Assembly: GCA_030611515.1 (NCBI GenBank)
Contig: JAUWPQ010000010.1
Coordinates: 1-36,400, forward strand
DNA length: 36,400 nt
Source of the DNA: Planctomycetota bacterium
GTDB lineage: Bacteria > Planctomycetota > Planctomycetia > Pirellulales > Thermoguttaceae
Direction: 5' to 3'
The notes below the pieces were generated by a model, which made no database searches, was not told the origin of the DNA, and saw only the letters and a program-made list of their open reading frames with translations. This document shows, in pieces, positions 24,503 to 34,238 of this stretch (position 1 is the first letter of the stretch; every line of letters starts with the position of its first letter). The position numbers and the translations under genes were made by a program.

Positions 24503-25495
24503 TCACTTATCCAACTCGAAGCGGAACTGGCTGCCGGGGTCCGACAGGTAACTGTCGTAAAGCGGCGAGTACGACTTGGCCTGGACCGTTTTGCCGTCGG
24601 GCAGAAACTCGAGGATGCGCAGAAAGCCCTCGCCGCCGAGTTCCCGCGACTGGTAATCGACCAGCATTTGGTGCGTTTTCTTTTCCTTGTCGTTAACGCT
24701 GGTCAGGAACCCTCGGCCGCTGCCGATGTGGCCGCAGACGACCAGCGCGACGTTGTTTTTGCGGACCAGTTTTTCCCAGAGTTCTTCGCCGTCGTTGGCC
24801 GAGGTGTTGCAGGGATAGCCGTGTGGAGAAGCCGCCTGTTTTTTTTCCTTTTCGGCGAAGTTGTAGCGGGCGCCGTCCTGGTACAGATAGGCGTGGGTCA
24901 CGATGATCGCCTTACGGTCTGGATGTTTCGCCAGCACTTCGTTGGCCCAAGCGACGGTTTCGTCGCGGGGCGCCCATTCCAGGGCCAGCACGATCCAATC
25001 GGTCCCGCCGGCCGAGAAGAGGTGATAGCTGTTGCACATATCGTCGTTCATCGCCCCGCCGAAGGTCGGCCATGCTTTGTACTTCGAGATCGGGAAGTAT
25101 TCGTTCAGTCGAGTGCGGCGGTCGGCCAGCGCGTGGTAATCGTGATTGCCGGGGACCAGCGCGTAGGGCACCCGTCCGTCCAGCTCACTCATGGCCTCTT
25201 GCGAACGTCGCCATTCAAACTTCCTGCTGTTGTTGGTGATGTCGCCCAAGTGGAGCACGTAGCGGATGTTGTACTTGTCCTTGTTTTTGGCGATCCAGTG
25301 CGTTTGCATCGTGAACAGCCCGGGATACTGCTCGGAGTAAACTTGGGTGTCGGGCAAGAGCACCAAGGACCACGAACCGGGCACGAAATCGGGCGTCTTC
25401 GCCGGCGTTTGCCCGACGGCTACCGAGACGCCCAACAACGACACCGCCACGGTTAATATCACCAGCCCATGCAGAAACTTGCGGTTGCGAAACAT
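24503..25495 (-). CDS. Secreted calcineurin-like metallophosphoesterase
   Basis: A 330-residue protein starting at the ATG before FRNRKF, with GGAG about 8 nt upstream. Residues 1-29 form a signal peptide ending at GVSVAVGQ. The metallophosphoesterase ligands follow in order: Asp49 (LLPDTQ), Asp85 (LHLGDITNN), Asn117-His118 (PGNHDYH), then VTHAYL and VVCGHIGSG. It is expected to bind two metal ions and hydrolyse phosphomonoesters or phosphodiesters outside the inner membrane. The substrate is unknown. It is separated from the response regulator gene on the same strand by about 200 bases containing a palindrome. The protein appears complete and ends at FELDK. Confidence 0.85.
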   Translation of the reverse strand: MFRNRKFLHGLVILTVAVSLLGVSVAVGQTPAKTPDFVPGSWSLVLLPDTQVYSEQYPGLFTMQTHWIAKNKDKYNIRYVLHLGDITNNSRKFEWRRSQEAMSELDGRVPYALVPGNHDYHALADRRTRLNEYFPISKYKAWPTFGGAMNDDMCNSYHLFSAGGTDWIVLALEWAPRDETVAWANEVLAKHPDRKAIIVTHAYLYQDGARYNFAEKEKKQAASPHGYPCNTSANDGEELWEKLVRKNNVALVVCGHIGSGRGFLTSVNDKEKKTHQMLVDYQSRELGGEGFLRILEFLPDGKTVQAKSYSPLYDSYLSDPGSQFRFELDK

Positions 25496-25607
25496 AAGGT
25501 GTTCTCCGTTTCCAATTGTGGCTTGCGCAATTATGGTCAATGCCGCGGTTGTCCCCCAGTTTACACGAACATGACACCGTTTTCAACATGCTGCGCGTCA
25601 AATCAAT

Positions 25608-25675
25608 GTTTAGCGGCAGTCGGCACACGGCGGCCTGCGGCGGAACACGGATCGCCGTGCCGGCGGTCGCTAAAC
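25608..25675. repeat. 68-bp imperfect palindrome
   Basis: GTTTAGCG at 25608 and CGCTAAAC ending at 25675 bound an imperfect stem, with inner CGGCAC/GTGCCG pairing. It lies just past the stop of the response regulator gene and may end that transcript, although no T-run follows. Confidence 0.45.
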
Positions 25676-25692
25676 GAACACGTCATCGGCCG

Positions 25693-26136
25693 TCATTCCT
25701 CCGACAGGGTAACCACCGTGAACCAAAAATCCTTGATGGACTGGACCACTTTTATGAATTGATTGAATTCCACCGGCTTGGTGATGTAGCAGTTGGCGTG
25801 CAGATTGTAGGTTTTCAGCACGTCCTCTTCGTTCTTGGAAGTGGTCAGGATTACCACGGGGATGCGTTTCAGCGAACCGTCGGTCTTGATTTCCCGCAGG
25901 ACTTCGCGGCCGTCCTTGCGGGGCAGGTTGAGGTCCAGCAGGATCAGGTCCGGGCGCGGCACGTCGGCGTGAGCGCCGCGCTGGTAGAGGAAATCCATGG
26001 CCTCCACTCCGTCCTCGACCGCCCAGAGGCGATTCCGTATTTTCGCGTCGCGGAACGCTTCCTTCGTCAAGCGCACGTCCGGTTCGCTGTCCTCGACCAA
26101 TAGAATCTCGATGGGCCTTGCCGACATGATGTCCAT
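25693..26136 (-). CDS. Single-domain response regulator (CheY/Rcp1-like)
   Basis: A 147-residue receiver domain with no output domain. Acidic pocket Glu15/Asp16 (LLVEDSE), phosphoacceptor Asp68 ([11 protein letters not shown]), Thr98-Thr99 and Lys120 (YITKPVEF) are all present. The form, with extra residues between the phosphorylation site and the C-terminal helix, resembles Rcp1, the partner of phytochrome-type kinases. GGAGGA lies 5 nt upstream, a very strong ribosome site. It starts 15 bases after the histidine kinase stop, so it is the cognate regulator. Its output must be by protein-protein contact. Confidence 0.9.
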   Translation of the reverse strand: MDIMSARPIEILLVEDSEPDVRLTKEAFRDAKIRNRLWAVEDGVEAMDFLYQRGAHADVPRPDLILLDLNLPRKDGREVLREIKTDGSLKRIPVVILTTSKNEEDVLKTYNLHANCYITKPVEFNQFIKVVQSIKDFWFTVVTLSEE

Positions 26137-26151
26137 GGAACTCCTCCGGGA

Positions 26152-28569
26152 TTACCGAATTGTGAAGTAGAAAGTGGTCCCTTGACCGGGTTGGGAATCG
26201 ATCCAGATTTTTCCGTCGTGGCGTTCGACGATGCGTTTGCAGACGGCCAGCCCGATGCCGTTCCCCTTGTATTTTTGTCGCGTGTGCAGCCGTTGAAAGA
26301 TCACGAAGAGCCGGTCCCAGTATTGCCGATCGATGCCGATGCCGTTGTCGCGCACGGCGAAGAGCCAATGGTCGTCCTCGCGTCGCGCCGAAACGTCGAT
26401 CTCCGGGCGGCGATCGCTACGGAACTTGATGGCGTTGCCGATCAGGTTCTGGAGCAATTGGACCAATTGGGTTTCGTCGCCACGGACCTCCGGCAGCGAG
26501 TCGTGCGTGACGACCGCGCCGCTCTCCTCGATCACGGTCTCCAGGTTCGACAACGCACAATCCAATACCGCGCCCAGGCCGATATTGCGAAATGGCTTGC
26601 CGCGGATCCCCACGCGGGAGAAGTCCAGCAGATCGGCTATCAATTGCTGCATCCGCGTGACGCCCTCGACGACGTAGTTGATAAACTGGTCGGCGTCGGC
26701 GTCAAGTTGGTCTTTGTATCTCCGCTCGATCAACTGCACGTAACTGCCCACTACCCGCAGCGGCTCCTGAAGGTCGTGCGAGGCGACGTAGGCGAACTGT
26801 TCCAGCTCTTCGTTGGAGCTGGCCAACTGATCGGCCGTTCGGCGGAGCCCTTTCTCGGCTGCTTTGCGCTCGGCGATCTCCTTTTTCAATTGCCGGTTGA
26901 CCGATTCCAATTCCGCCGTCCGTAGGGCTACCATTTCCTCCAAATGCTCGCGGTGCCTGGCCAGTTCTTCCTCGACTTGTTTCCGTTCAGTGATATCGGT
27001 GCAGGTTCCGATCCATTCGCGGGTATTGCCGTCATTGTCCATCACGGGCACGCCGCGGACGGCGAAGGTGCGGAACTGCCCGTCGTGCCGTCTTATGCGG
27101 TATTCGGTGTCGTATAGGGTGCGTGTTTCGACCGACCGCCGCCAGATTTCCCTGGCCCGCTGCCGGTCGTCGGGATGGAGCGAATCGTTCCATCCCGACC
27201 CCAACACTTCTTGCTTGCTCTGTCCGGTGAAGGCCCGCCACGAAGGAAGGTCCACGACTGCCTCGCCGTTGGCGTCGCTGATCCATACGATTGACGTGGT
27301 GGCGATCGTCAGCGAGCGGTAGCGTTGTTCGCTTTCCTGCAAGGATTGTTCGGCGTGAATCCGCTCGTGGGCCTCGTCTTCCAAACACCGAACGGTCGTC
27401 GCAAGTTCGGCCGTCCGCTCGCGGACGCGCCGATCGAGAGCCGCGTTGGCCGCTTCCAACTCCCGCCGGGCGTATTGGAGCGCGACGCCCATCTGATTGA
27501 AAGTGATCTCCAGATCGGCGAGTTCCCGGACTCCCGCCCTTTCGGAAAAATGTCCCAGTTCCCCCTTACCTATGGCGACGGCTTGTATCCGCAAGCGTCG
27601 CAGTTGGCGGATCAGTCCGCCGCTGGCCTTTGCCGCGAGGAGCACCGAGCCGATCGCCACCAGCAAGTTCAATCCGACGGCGATCCACAGTCCCGTGTAG
27701 ACGTCCGACATGGCCGTGCTTACCGGCAGGCCCGCACCCGCCACCCAGCCGATGCCCAAGATGGGGACGCGAGCCGAAATGTACGCTTTGCCGTCGGTCG
27801 GCATCCGAAGCGTCCCCGACTTCGCCGAGTTGGTTTCGAGCGCGGCGGCCAGCAGCGGGTCCTTATCGCGCCGGTCTTCATGGCCGGTCGTTTTTGAGTT
27901 GGTGTCGTAGGCCAACACGCCTCGACGGTCGAACAGAGTAAAGACCGTGTCGTCGGTTTTACCGCGATGAAGCCCGGCAACGCGGTTCTTCAGGCTGCTG
28001 GCCGTGATAACGGCGCAGACCACGCCGTAAAGTGAGCCGTCGGGTTCGTCGACGCGACAGGCGACAACAAAAGCCAGCTCGCCGCTGCCCCGGTCCCCTA
28101 GAACGTTGCTAATCGCCCAGGAACGGCCCGCGAGCAATTCCTGGAAATATGGCCTGTCGGTAATATCCACGCCGATCGCTTTTTCCTGACTCGACGCGAG
28201 AATCTTCCCCTCCGCGGAGACCCAATTTATCAAGCGGACCGAACGATACTGTTGGGCGGCGGTGGTGAGAAACGAGTTGGCCTGACGGGGATCGTAGGGC
28301 TTTAGGCCAAGCAGCGCCGCGCCGATCGCCGTCTCCTGTCGACGCACGTCAAAGATGTACGCTTTGAAGGTCGCCGTCAACGCCCGGGCCTGCTCCAGGT
28401 TGGACTGTTCTTGTTGCGTCCAACGGCTGAAGTACCAAGCCGTGTATATGCCCGCTTGCACGGCCAGCAACGGCACGAGCACCACCAGCACCAGCAGTAC
28501 CAACGTACCGCGCATGGTAACCGGGAATCGTCGATGGCCGGCGGCGTGGATCACGAAATACCCCCCCAT
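26152..28569 (-). CDS. Sensor histidine kinase (Cache-HAMP-PAS-HisKA-HATPase)
   Basis: An 805-residue membrane kinase. A first membrane segment (about 19-42) and a second (about 293-315) bracket an extracytoplasmic Cache-type sensor with IGVDITDRPYFQELL. Next come a HAMP linker, a coiled coil, a PAS/PAC domain (about 420-540, with GTCTDITERK) and a further coiled coil. The phosphorylated His598 sits in SHDLQEPLRVV. The ATP-binding part has NLIGNAIKF (708-716), DNGIGID and GNGIGLAVCK. It resembles phytochrome-type kinases in the catalytic core but lacks their chromophore domain. GAGG precedes the ATG. The gene is divergent from the outer-membrane factor gene, so it may sense efflux substrates, a guess from position. 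Confidence 0.9.
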   Translation of the reverse strand: MGGYFVIHAAGHRRFPVTMRGTLVLLVLVVLVPLLAVQAGIYTAWYFSRWTQQEQSNLEQARALTATFKAYIFDVRRQETAIGAALLGLKPYDPRQANSFLTTAAQQYRSVRLINWVSAEGKILASSQEKAIGVDITDRPYFQELLAGRSWAISNVLGDRGSGELAFVVACRVDEPDGSLYGVVCAVITASSLKNRVAGLHRGKTDDTVFTLFDRRGVLAYDTNSKTTGHEDRRDKDPLLAAALETNSAKSGTLRMPTDGKAYISARVPILGIGWVAGAGLPVSTAMSDVYTGLWIAVGLNLLVAIGSVLLAAKASGGLIRQLRRLRIQAVAIGKGELGHFSERAGVRELADLEITFNQMGVALQYARRELEAANAALDRRVRERTAELATTVRCLEDEAHERIHAEQSLQESEQRYRSLTIATTSIVWISDANGEAVVDLPSWRAFTGQSKQEVLGSGWNDSLHPDDRQRAREIWRRSVETRTLYDTEYRIRRHDGQFRTFAVRGVPVMDNDGNTREWIGTCTDITERKQVEEELARHREHLEEMVALRTAELESVNRQLKKEIAERKAAEKGLRRTADQLASSNEELEQFAYVASHDLQEPLRVVGSYVQLIERRYKDQLDADADQFINYVVEGVTRMQQLIADLLDFSRVGIRGKPFRNIGLGAVLDCALSNLETVIEESGAVVTHDSLPEVRGDETQLVQLLQNLIGNAIKFRSDRRPEIDVSARREDDHWLFAVRDNGIGIDRQYWDRLFVIFQRLHTRQKYKGNGIGLAVCKRIVERHDGKIWIDSQPGQGTTFYFTIR

Positions 28570-28827
28570 TTGACCTCTCGATTCTCACAGTGTACCAAGT
28601 GGCCGAAAATTTATTAGCCGGTATCCTCAATAATCCCGAGGATGTCCGAAATTTCGTCCATTTCTCGATTTTTCGCTGATTCCTGGTTCCCACGCTCTGC
28701 GTTGCCTGTCTCTCGTTCCCTTGGCCCACTTATGTTGCTTTTTTCGGATGTGCGACTTGCTCTCCGGATGCCGATAAAAACGATATGCGGGATTACACAT
28801 AGGCTCATGAGCGCGTCGCAAAACAAA

Positions 28828-30351
28828 ATGCGTAGGGTGTTTGCTTTATTTTCCGTTGTCTTGCTTGCCGTCGGTGGGTGTGTATCGCCCGGCGAGTATT
28901 TCCGCAACGGCCTGAAGGTCGGGCCTAACTACTGCCCCCCCCAGGCAGCCGCCGCGAAGGACTGGATCGACGCCGCCGATAGCCACGTCAGCAGTGAGCC
29001 GGCCGATCTGGCCCGATGGTGGTCGATTTTCCACGACCCCAAGCTGGATGCCCTCGTTCAGACGGCCGTCCGGCAGAACCTCACGTTGCGCGAGGCGGGC
29101 TACCGCGTGCTCCAAGCCCGCGCGGTCAGGGCCATCGCCGGCGGAAACCTCTTCCCGCAACAGCAAGAGGTCTTCGGCTCCCAGGCCCGAAACGCCGCCG
29201 GCATCGCTGCGGCAAACACCCAATTCCTCACCGAGCGGTTCTACGACCAATGGGACGCCGGATTCAATCTGGCCTGGGAACTCGATTTCTGGGGACGCTT
29301 CCGCCGGGCGATCGAAGCGGCCGACGCCGACCTGGACGCATCGGTCGCCAACTACGATCAGGCAATGGTCACGCTCCTGGCCGACATCGCGTCCACCTAC
29401 GTCGAAATCCGCACGCTACAGCAGCGAATCGTGCTGATCCGGGAAAACGTAAAACTTCAACGGGAAACGTACATCATCGCCGACGCACGGTTCCGCGGCG
29501 GACAGGTGAGCGAGTTGGACGTGGACCAGGCCATCAGCACGCTGTCCCAAAACGAGGCCCGTATCCCGCGGCTCAAATTGCAGCTCCGCGAGGCGTCGAA
29601 CCGGCTCTGCGTGTTGCTCGGAGTGCCGCCGGTCGATATGAGGGCGATGCTGGGCGACGGGCCGATCCCCGCCGCGCCGTCGGAGGTGGTCGTCGGCGTT
29701 CCAGCCGATCTGTTGCGGCGTCGCCCCGACGTCCGCCGCGCCGAACGCGAGATCCAGGCGCAAAGCGCGCGGGTCGGCATCGCCACCGCGGAACTCTATC
29801 CGCACATCGGCATCACCGGCACGCTCGACTATTCATCCCAAAACTTCGACGACCTGTTCAGCAATCGCGCGTTTCAGGGCGGGATCGGCCCTTCGTTCCG
29901 ATGGAACATCCTGAACTACGGCCGGCTGCTGAACTACATCCGGCTGCAAGACGCCAAGCTGGCCGAGCGGATCGTTTCGTATCAGAACCTCGTCTTGCAG
30001 GCCAACGCCGAAGCGGAGAACGGGATCGCGCGGTTTCTACGCGGCCGACAGCGCACGCAATGGCTCGATAAGAGCGTCGTCGCCTCGCAAAAGGCGGCGA
30101 AAATCGCCGTCGCACAGTACAAAGGCGGACTGATCGACTTCAATTGGGTCGCCATCGTCGAGCAGAACCTTGTCAACCAGCAAGAGTTGTTGGCCCAATC
30201 GCAAGGCGACACGACGCTGGGGCTGGTCGAGACTTATCGCGCGCTGGGCGGCGGTTGGCAAAGCGTCTACGAGTCGTCGTCGGTCATTCCAGCATCGGTC
30301 GTCGAACCGATCCCCGCGCCGATCGAACGGTTGCCGCCGGTCGGCCCATGA
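28828..30351 (+). CDS. RND efflux outer-membrane factor (NodT/OprM family lipoprotein)
   Basis: From the ATG at 28828 the protein has 507 residues. A lipoprotein-type signal reads LLAVGGC with Cys18 as the possible acylated residue. The body holds the two repeats of an outer-membrane efflux protein: WWSIFHDPKLDALVQTAV and FNLAWELDFWGRFRRAI early, LRRRPDVRRAEREIQAQ and PSFRWNILNYGRL later. It would trimerise into the outer-membrane channel of a tripartite pump. Another ATG at 28807 is possible. The residues upstream of that look non-coding. It faces the RND pump and membrane-fusion genes from the opposite strand, converging on them. Confidence 0.9.
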   Translation: MRRVFALFSVVLLAVGGCVSPGEYFRNGLKVGPNYCPPQAAAAKDWIDAADSHVSSEPADLARWWSIFHDPKLDALVQTAVRQNLTLREAGYRVLQARAVRAIAGGNLFPQQQEVFGSQARNAAGIAAANTQFLTERFYDQWDAGFNLAWELDFWGRFRRAIEAADADLDASVANYDQAMVTLLADIASTYVEIRTLQQRIVLIRENVKLQRETYIIADARFRGGQVSELDVDQAISTLSQNEARIPRLKLQLREASNRLCVLLGVPPVDMRAMLGDGPIPAAPSEVVVGVPADLLRRRPDVRRAEREIQAQSARVGIATAELYPHIGITGTLDYSSQNFDDLFSNRAFQGGIGPSFRWNILNYGRLLNYIRLQDAKLAERIVSYQNLVLQANAEAENGIARFLRGRQRTQWLDKSVVASQKAAKIAVAQYKGGLIDFNWVAIVEQNLVNQQELLAQSQGDTTLGLVETYRALGGGWQSVYESSSVIPASVVEPIPAPIERLPPVGP

Positions 30352-30361
30352 TTCTTAACTC

Positions 30362-30490
30362 GTTCCCATGCTCCGCATGGGAACGCACTGCCCGGACGCT
30401 CCGCGTCCGCGGGATGTGGGTGACCGAGGATTACGCCGGGAACGGACGCGGAGCGTCCGGGCAGTGCGTTACGACGCAGAGCGTCGTAAC
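30362..30490. repeat. Palindromic repeat cluster between convergent efflux genes
   Basis: A 23-base GTTCCCATGC hairpin (30362-30384) is followed by 26-bp perfect inverted arms (30384-30409 and 30443-30468, core GCCCGGACGCTCCGCGTCCG). A second hairpin follows at 30468-30490 (GTTACGACGC...GCGTCGTAAC). It lies between two stop codons of convergent genes, where it could act as a bidirectional terminator-like structure. It belongs to the same family as 24437-24486 and 33940-34331. Confidence 0.7.
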
Positions 30491-30520
30491 GAGAGTTCCG
30501 CTCTATACGAGGGTTCTGCA

Positions 30521-33500
30521 CTATGATGCGTCCGTGGACTTCCGTCCCAGCCTCACCCGCATAATGACGTAGAAGAAAACGGGCGTTAGTATGACGCCGA
30601 AGAAGGTGACGCCGATCATGCCGCTGAAGACGGCGGTTCCGAGCGAGTGGCGCATTTCGGCCCCCGCGCCCGTGCCGACCAACAACGGCACCACGCCCAG
30701 GATGAAGGCGAACGAGGTCATAATGATCGGCCGCAACCGGAGCCGGGCCGCTTCCACCGTGGCCTCGTGGAGCGGCTTGCCTTCCTTGCGGAGTTGTTCG
30801 GCGAACTCGACGATGAGGATCGCGTTTTTGGCGGCCAGCCCGACCAACACCAGGAAACCGATCTGCACGAAGATGTCGATCGGCAAGGAGGCGACCAACA
30901 TGCCGGTGGCCGCGCAGAGCAAACACATCGGGATGACCATGATGACGGCCATCGGCAACTTCCAGCTTTCGTATTTCGCCGCCAGCACCAGGAAGATCAG
31001 GGCCGTGCCGATGGCGAAGATGTAGATGCCCACGTTGCCGGCCAGGATTTGCAGATACATGATCTCCGTCCATTCGTAGGTGGCGTCTTCCTTGTCGGCC
31101 AGATTCTGCATGGTGTCGATCACCTGGCCGGAGCTGATTCCCTCGGCTGGGTTTCCGATCACCGGCGCGGACGCGTACATGTTGTAGCGCATGACCATCA
31201 CCGGGCCGCCGATGCTTTCGGCCTTGAAGAGCGTGGCCAGGGGCACCATTTGCCCTAGCTTGTTGCGCACCTTCAGTTGCGAGAGTTTCGAGACCTGCGT
31301 GCGGTAATCTTCCTCGGCCAGCACGTTCACCTGCCAGGTGCGGCCGAACTTGTTGAAGAGGTTGACGAAGTATCCGCCCATGTATACTTGCAGGGTGTTG
31401 AAAACGTCGTTCATGGCCACGCCCAGCGATTCGCATTTCGTGCGGTCGATGTCGAGGTAATACTGGGGCGTGTCGGCGCGGAACATGGTGAACACGCCGA
31501 TCAGACTCGGATCGTCGTTGGCCTCGGCGACCAGCTTGTCGGTGGATTTTTGCAGTTCTTCGAGATCGACGTATCCGCGCTGCTCGACTTGCAGTTTGAA
31601 CCCGCCGCCGTTGCCCAGCCCTTGGATCGGCGGGGCGCGAAAGACCTGAATCTCCGCCTCGTCGATCTCGGCGGCGAACCGTTTCCGCAGCTTTTCGGCG
31701 ATCACGGCGTCGTATTCTTCGTGGTCGTGCCGATCTTTGAACGGTGCGAGGATGACGAAGCAGGAGCCGAAGTTCGAGCTGTTGGCGTTGAGCATAAACG
31801 ACTGCCCGGCGACCGACAACGTATGGGCGACGCCGGGGATGCGGGGATAACGCTTCGGGGCGGACGGGTCGCCAAGCACGATCCGATCGACCTGGTCCAT
31901 CACTTCTTCGGTCCGCTGGACGGAAGCCGAGTCGGGCAACTGGACGTTGACCAGCAGATAGCCCTGGTCCTGCTCGGGAATGAACGCCTTGGGCGTTATG
32001 TTTATCGTCCAGCCGGTCAGCAGCAGCAGGCCGCCGTAGACCAGCAGGACGATGACGCACAGCCGGACCAACCGCCCGATCGTCCGGCCGTAAAACTCCG
32101 TGAATATGTCGAACAGCTTGTTGAACGCCTTGAAGAATTTTGACAAAACCGCGTTGACCGGCGAGACGATAAACCAACCGATCGCTCCGCCGAGCAGCGC
32201 GCCGGGCGTCATCACGGCGAAGAACATCGGCCAGGGCAGACCTCCCCCTTCGTCTCCGCCGCCGGCGTGCAGGCCGAGTTGGACGGCAAAATACTTCTTC
32301 GCCGCCCAGACCGCCAGCACCCCGCCGATGATGCCGAATATCCACCAGGGCAACGCCTCGTGGATCGGGCGGCCGTGCTCGTCGAGCTTCTGCTTCTCGA
32401 AAATCGCCACCGCGCGCGACGGGGTGAGCGTCATCGCGTTGATGGCCGAGATAATCATCGCCGACGAGATGACCAGGGCGAATTGGCGGAAAAACTGGCC
32501 CGTAACGCCGGGAACGAACACGCTCGGCAGAAAGACCGAGCAGAGCACCAGCGTGATGGCGATGATCGGCCCGGTGACTTCCGACATCGCCTTGATCGTG
32601 GCCTCCTTGGGCTTCAGACCGAGCGACATCTGCCGCTCGACGTTTTCTAATACGACGATCGCGTCGTCAACGACTATTCCGATGGCGAGCACCATTCCGA
32701 ACAGGGTGAGGTTGTTCAGGCTGAAGCCCATCACGGCCATCACCGCGAAGGTGCCGACCAGCGAGACCGGCACGTCGATCATCGGCAGGATCATTGCCCG
32801 CCAGTCCTGGAGGAACAACAGCACGACGATCGCCACCAGTATCACGGCGTCGAGGAGCGTTTTCAGCACCTCGTCGACCGATTCCTGGATGAACGGGGTG
32901 GTGTCGTAAACGATGCGGTATTCGAGGCCCGCGGGAAACGACTTGTTCAGTTCGCGCATCTTGGCCTTGATCTTATCGGCCACGTCCAGGGCGTTCGAGC
33001 CGGGCAATTGGAATACGGCCAGGCCGACCGACGGTTGGCCGTCGAGCCGGCAGGTCTGGTCGTACATCTGGGCGCCGAGTTCGACGCGGCCCACGTCGCG
33101 GAGCCGGACAATCTGGCTCGACATGCGCCCTTCCGCCTCGCTACCCTGGTCGGTCTTGATGATGATGTCGGCGAACTGATCCGGGTCGGCCAATCGCCCC
33201 AGCGTGCTGAGTGTGAACTGGAATACCTGGCCGGGCGGCGCCGGCGGCTGGCCGATCTGACCGGCCGCCACCTGCACGTTCTGGCTCTGGATCGCCTGAA
33301 GCACGTCGATCGTGGCCAGGTTGCGGGTAGCCATTTTCTGCGGATCGAGCCAGACCCTCATGCTGTAGTCGCGCTGGCCGAGATAGGTCACGTCGCCCAC
33401 CCCGTCGATCCGCGCGATTTCGTCCTTGATCTGAATCGTCGCGTAGTTCGATAGGTAGATGTCGTCGTAGCGACCGTCGGGCGAGATCAGATTGACGCAC

Positions 33501-33916
33501 AACAGGATGCTGGGCGATTTCTTCTTGGTGTTTACTCCTTGGACCTGCACCTCGCGGGGAAGCTGGGGCATCGCCAACGCCACGCGGTTTTGCACCAACA
33601 CCTGGGCCATGTTCAGGTCGGTGCCCAGCTCGAAAGTGACTGTCAGGTTGTAGGCCCCGTCGTTGGTGCATTGCGACGACATGTAGAGCATCCGCTCGAC
33701 GCCGTTGACCTGTTGTTCGATCGGGGCGGCGACGCTGTCGGCCACCACCTGGGCGCTTGCGCCGGGGTAACTGGCAGTGACCGAAACGGTCGGCGGCGTG
33801 ATGTCGGGGTACTGCGCAACCGGCAGCAGAAACGCCGTCACTCCGCCGGCCAGCAAAATGACCAGCGAGATGACCCAGGCGAATATCGGACGTTCGATGA
33901 AAAACTTGGCGAACAT
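30521..33916 (-). CDS. RND efflux pump (HAE1/AcrB-like) with extra membrane insert
   Basis: A 1131-residue inner-membrane transporter, about 80 longer than AcrB. MFAKFFIERPIFAWVISLVI begins the first membrane helix. GIVVDDAIVVLENVERQ (413-429) has the two proton-relay aspartates (417, 418), and GLAAKNAILIVEFA has the conserved lysine of the second half. Between helix 6 and the second periplasmic loop (about 510-595) an insert contains two extra hydrophobic segments (about 523-540 and 562-585) that AcrB lacks. It would export drugs or other hydrophobic compounds using the proton gradient. It follows the membrane-fusion protein gene on the minus strand across a tandem repeat. No Shine-Dalgarno is obvious. 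Confidence 0.93.
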   Translation of the reverse strand: MFAKFFIERPIFAWVISLVILLAGGVTAFLLPVAQYPDITPPTVSVTASYPGASAQVVADSVAAPIEQQVNGVERMLYMSSQCTNDGAYNLTVTFELGTDLNMAQVLVQNRVALAMPQLPREVQVQGVNTKKKSPSILLCVNLISPDGRYDDIYLSNYATIQIKDEIARIDGVGDVTYLGQRDYSMRVWLDPQKMATRNLATIDVLQAIQSQNVQVAAGQIGQPPAPPGQVFQFTLSTLGRLADPDQFADIIIKTDQGSEAEGRMSSQIVRLRDVGRVELGAQMYDQTCRLDGQPSVGLAVFQLPGSNALDVADKIKAKMRELNKSFPAGLEYRIVYDTTPFIQESVDEVLKTLLDAVILVAIVVLLFLQDWRAMILPMIDVPVSLVGTFAVMAVMGFSLNNLTLFGMVLAIGIVVDDAIVVLENVERQMSLGLKPKEATIKAMSEVTGPIIAITLVLCSVFLPSVFVPGVTGQFFRQFALVISSAMIISAINAMTLTPSRAVAIFEKQKLDEHGRPIHEALPWWIFGIIGGVLAVWAAKKYFAVQLGLHAGGGDEGGGLPWPMFFAVMTPGALLGGAIGWFIVSPVNAVLSKFFKAFNKLFDIFTEFYGRTIGRLVRLCVIVLLVYGGLLLLTGWTINITPKAFIPEQDQGYLLVNVQLPDSASVQRTEEVMDQVDRIVLGDPSAPKRYPRIPGVAHTLSVAGQSFMLNANSSNFGSCFVILAPFKDRHDHEEYDAVIAEKLRKRFAAEIDEAEIQVFRAPPIQGLGNGGGFKLQVEQRGYVDLEELQKSTDKLVAEANDDPSLIGVFTMFRADTPQYYLDIDRTKCESLGVAMNDVFNTLQVYMGGYFVNLFNKFGRTWQVNVLAEEDYRTQVSKLSQLKVRNKLGQMVPLATLFKAESIGGPVMVMRYNMYASAPVIGNPAEGISSGQVIDTMQNLADKEDATYEWTEIMYLQILAGNVGIYIFAIGTALIFLVLAAKYESWKLPMAVIMVIPMCLLCAATGMLVASLPIDIFVQIGFLVLVGLAAKNAILIVEFAEQLRKEGKPLHEATVEAARLRLRPIIMTSFAFILGVVPLLVGTGAGAEMRHSLGTAVFSGMIGVTFFGVILTPVFFYVIMRVRLGRKSTDAS

Positions 33917-34238
33917 GTGGCTGCTGCTGTTTACTCCTCGTTCCCATGCTCTGCATGGGAACGCACTGTCCGGACGCTCCGCGTCCGTTCCCGTGGTTTG
34001 CTCTTATCCCCATGCTCCGCATGAAAACGAGCAACTTTCAACACTTCACGTCGGCATTTACTCCTCGCCACCGACGCGGAGCGTCGGAACAGTCGGTTCC
34101 CATGCGGAGCATGGGAACCAGGAAAATACTATTACCTCTCGTTCCCATGCTCTGCATGGGAACGCACTGCCCGGACGCTCCGCGTCCGTTCCCGTGGTTT
34201 ACTCTCATCCCCATGCTCCGCATGAAAACGAGCAACTT
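33917..34238. other. Intergenic region filled by tandem repeats
   Basis: The 322 bases between the membrane-fusion and pump genes are taken up almost entirely by the palindromic repeat copies described at 33940-34331. I see no other feature. Confidence 0.7.

Noticed and set aside
24428..25456. A 342-residue plus-strand open frame opposite the metallophosphoesterase.
   Set aside because: The minus-strand gene has a signal peptide, a ribosome site and all metal ligands; this frame is the shadow.
30267..32345. A 692-residue minus-strand open frame overlapping the RND pump.
   Set aside because: It is another frame of the same strand as the pump, with an Arg/Gly-rich composition and no membrane segments; the pump frame has all family motifs.
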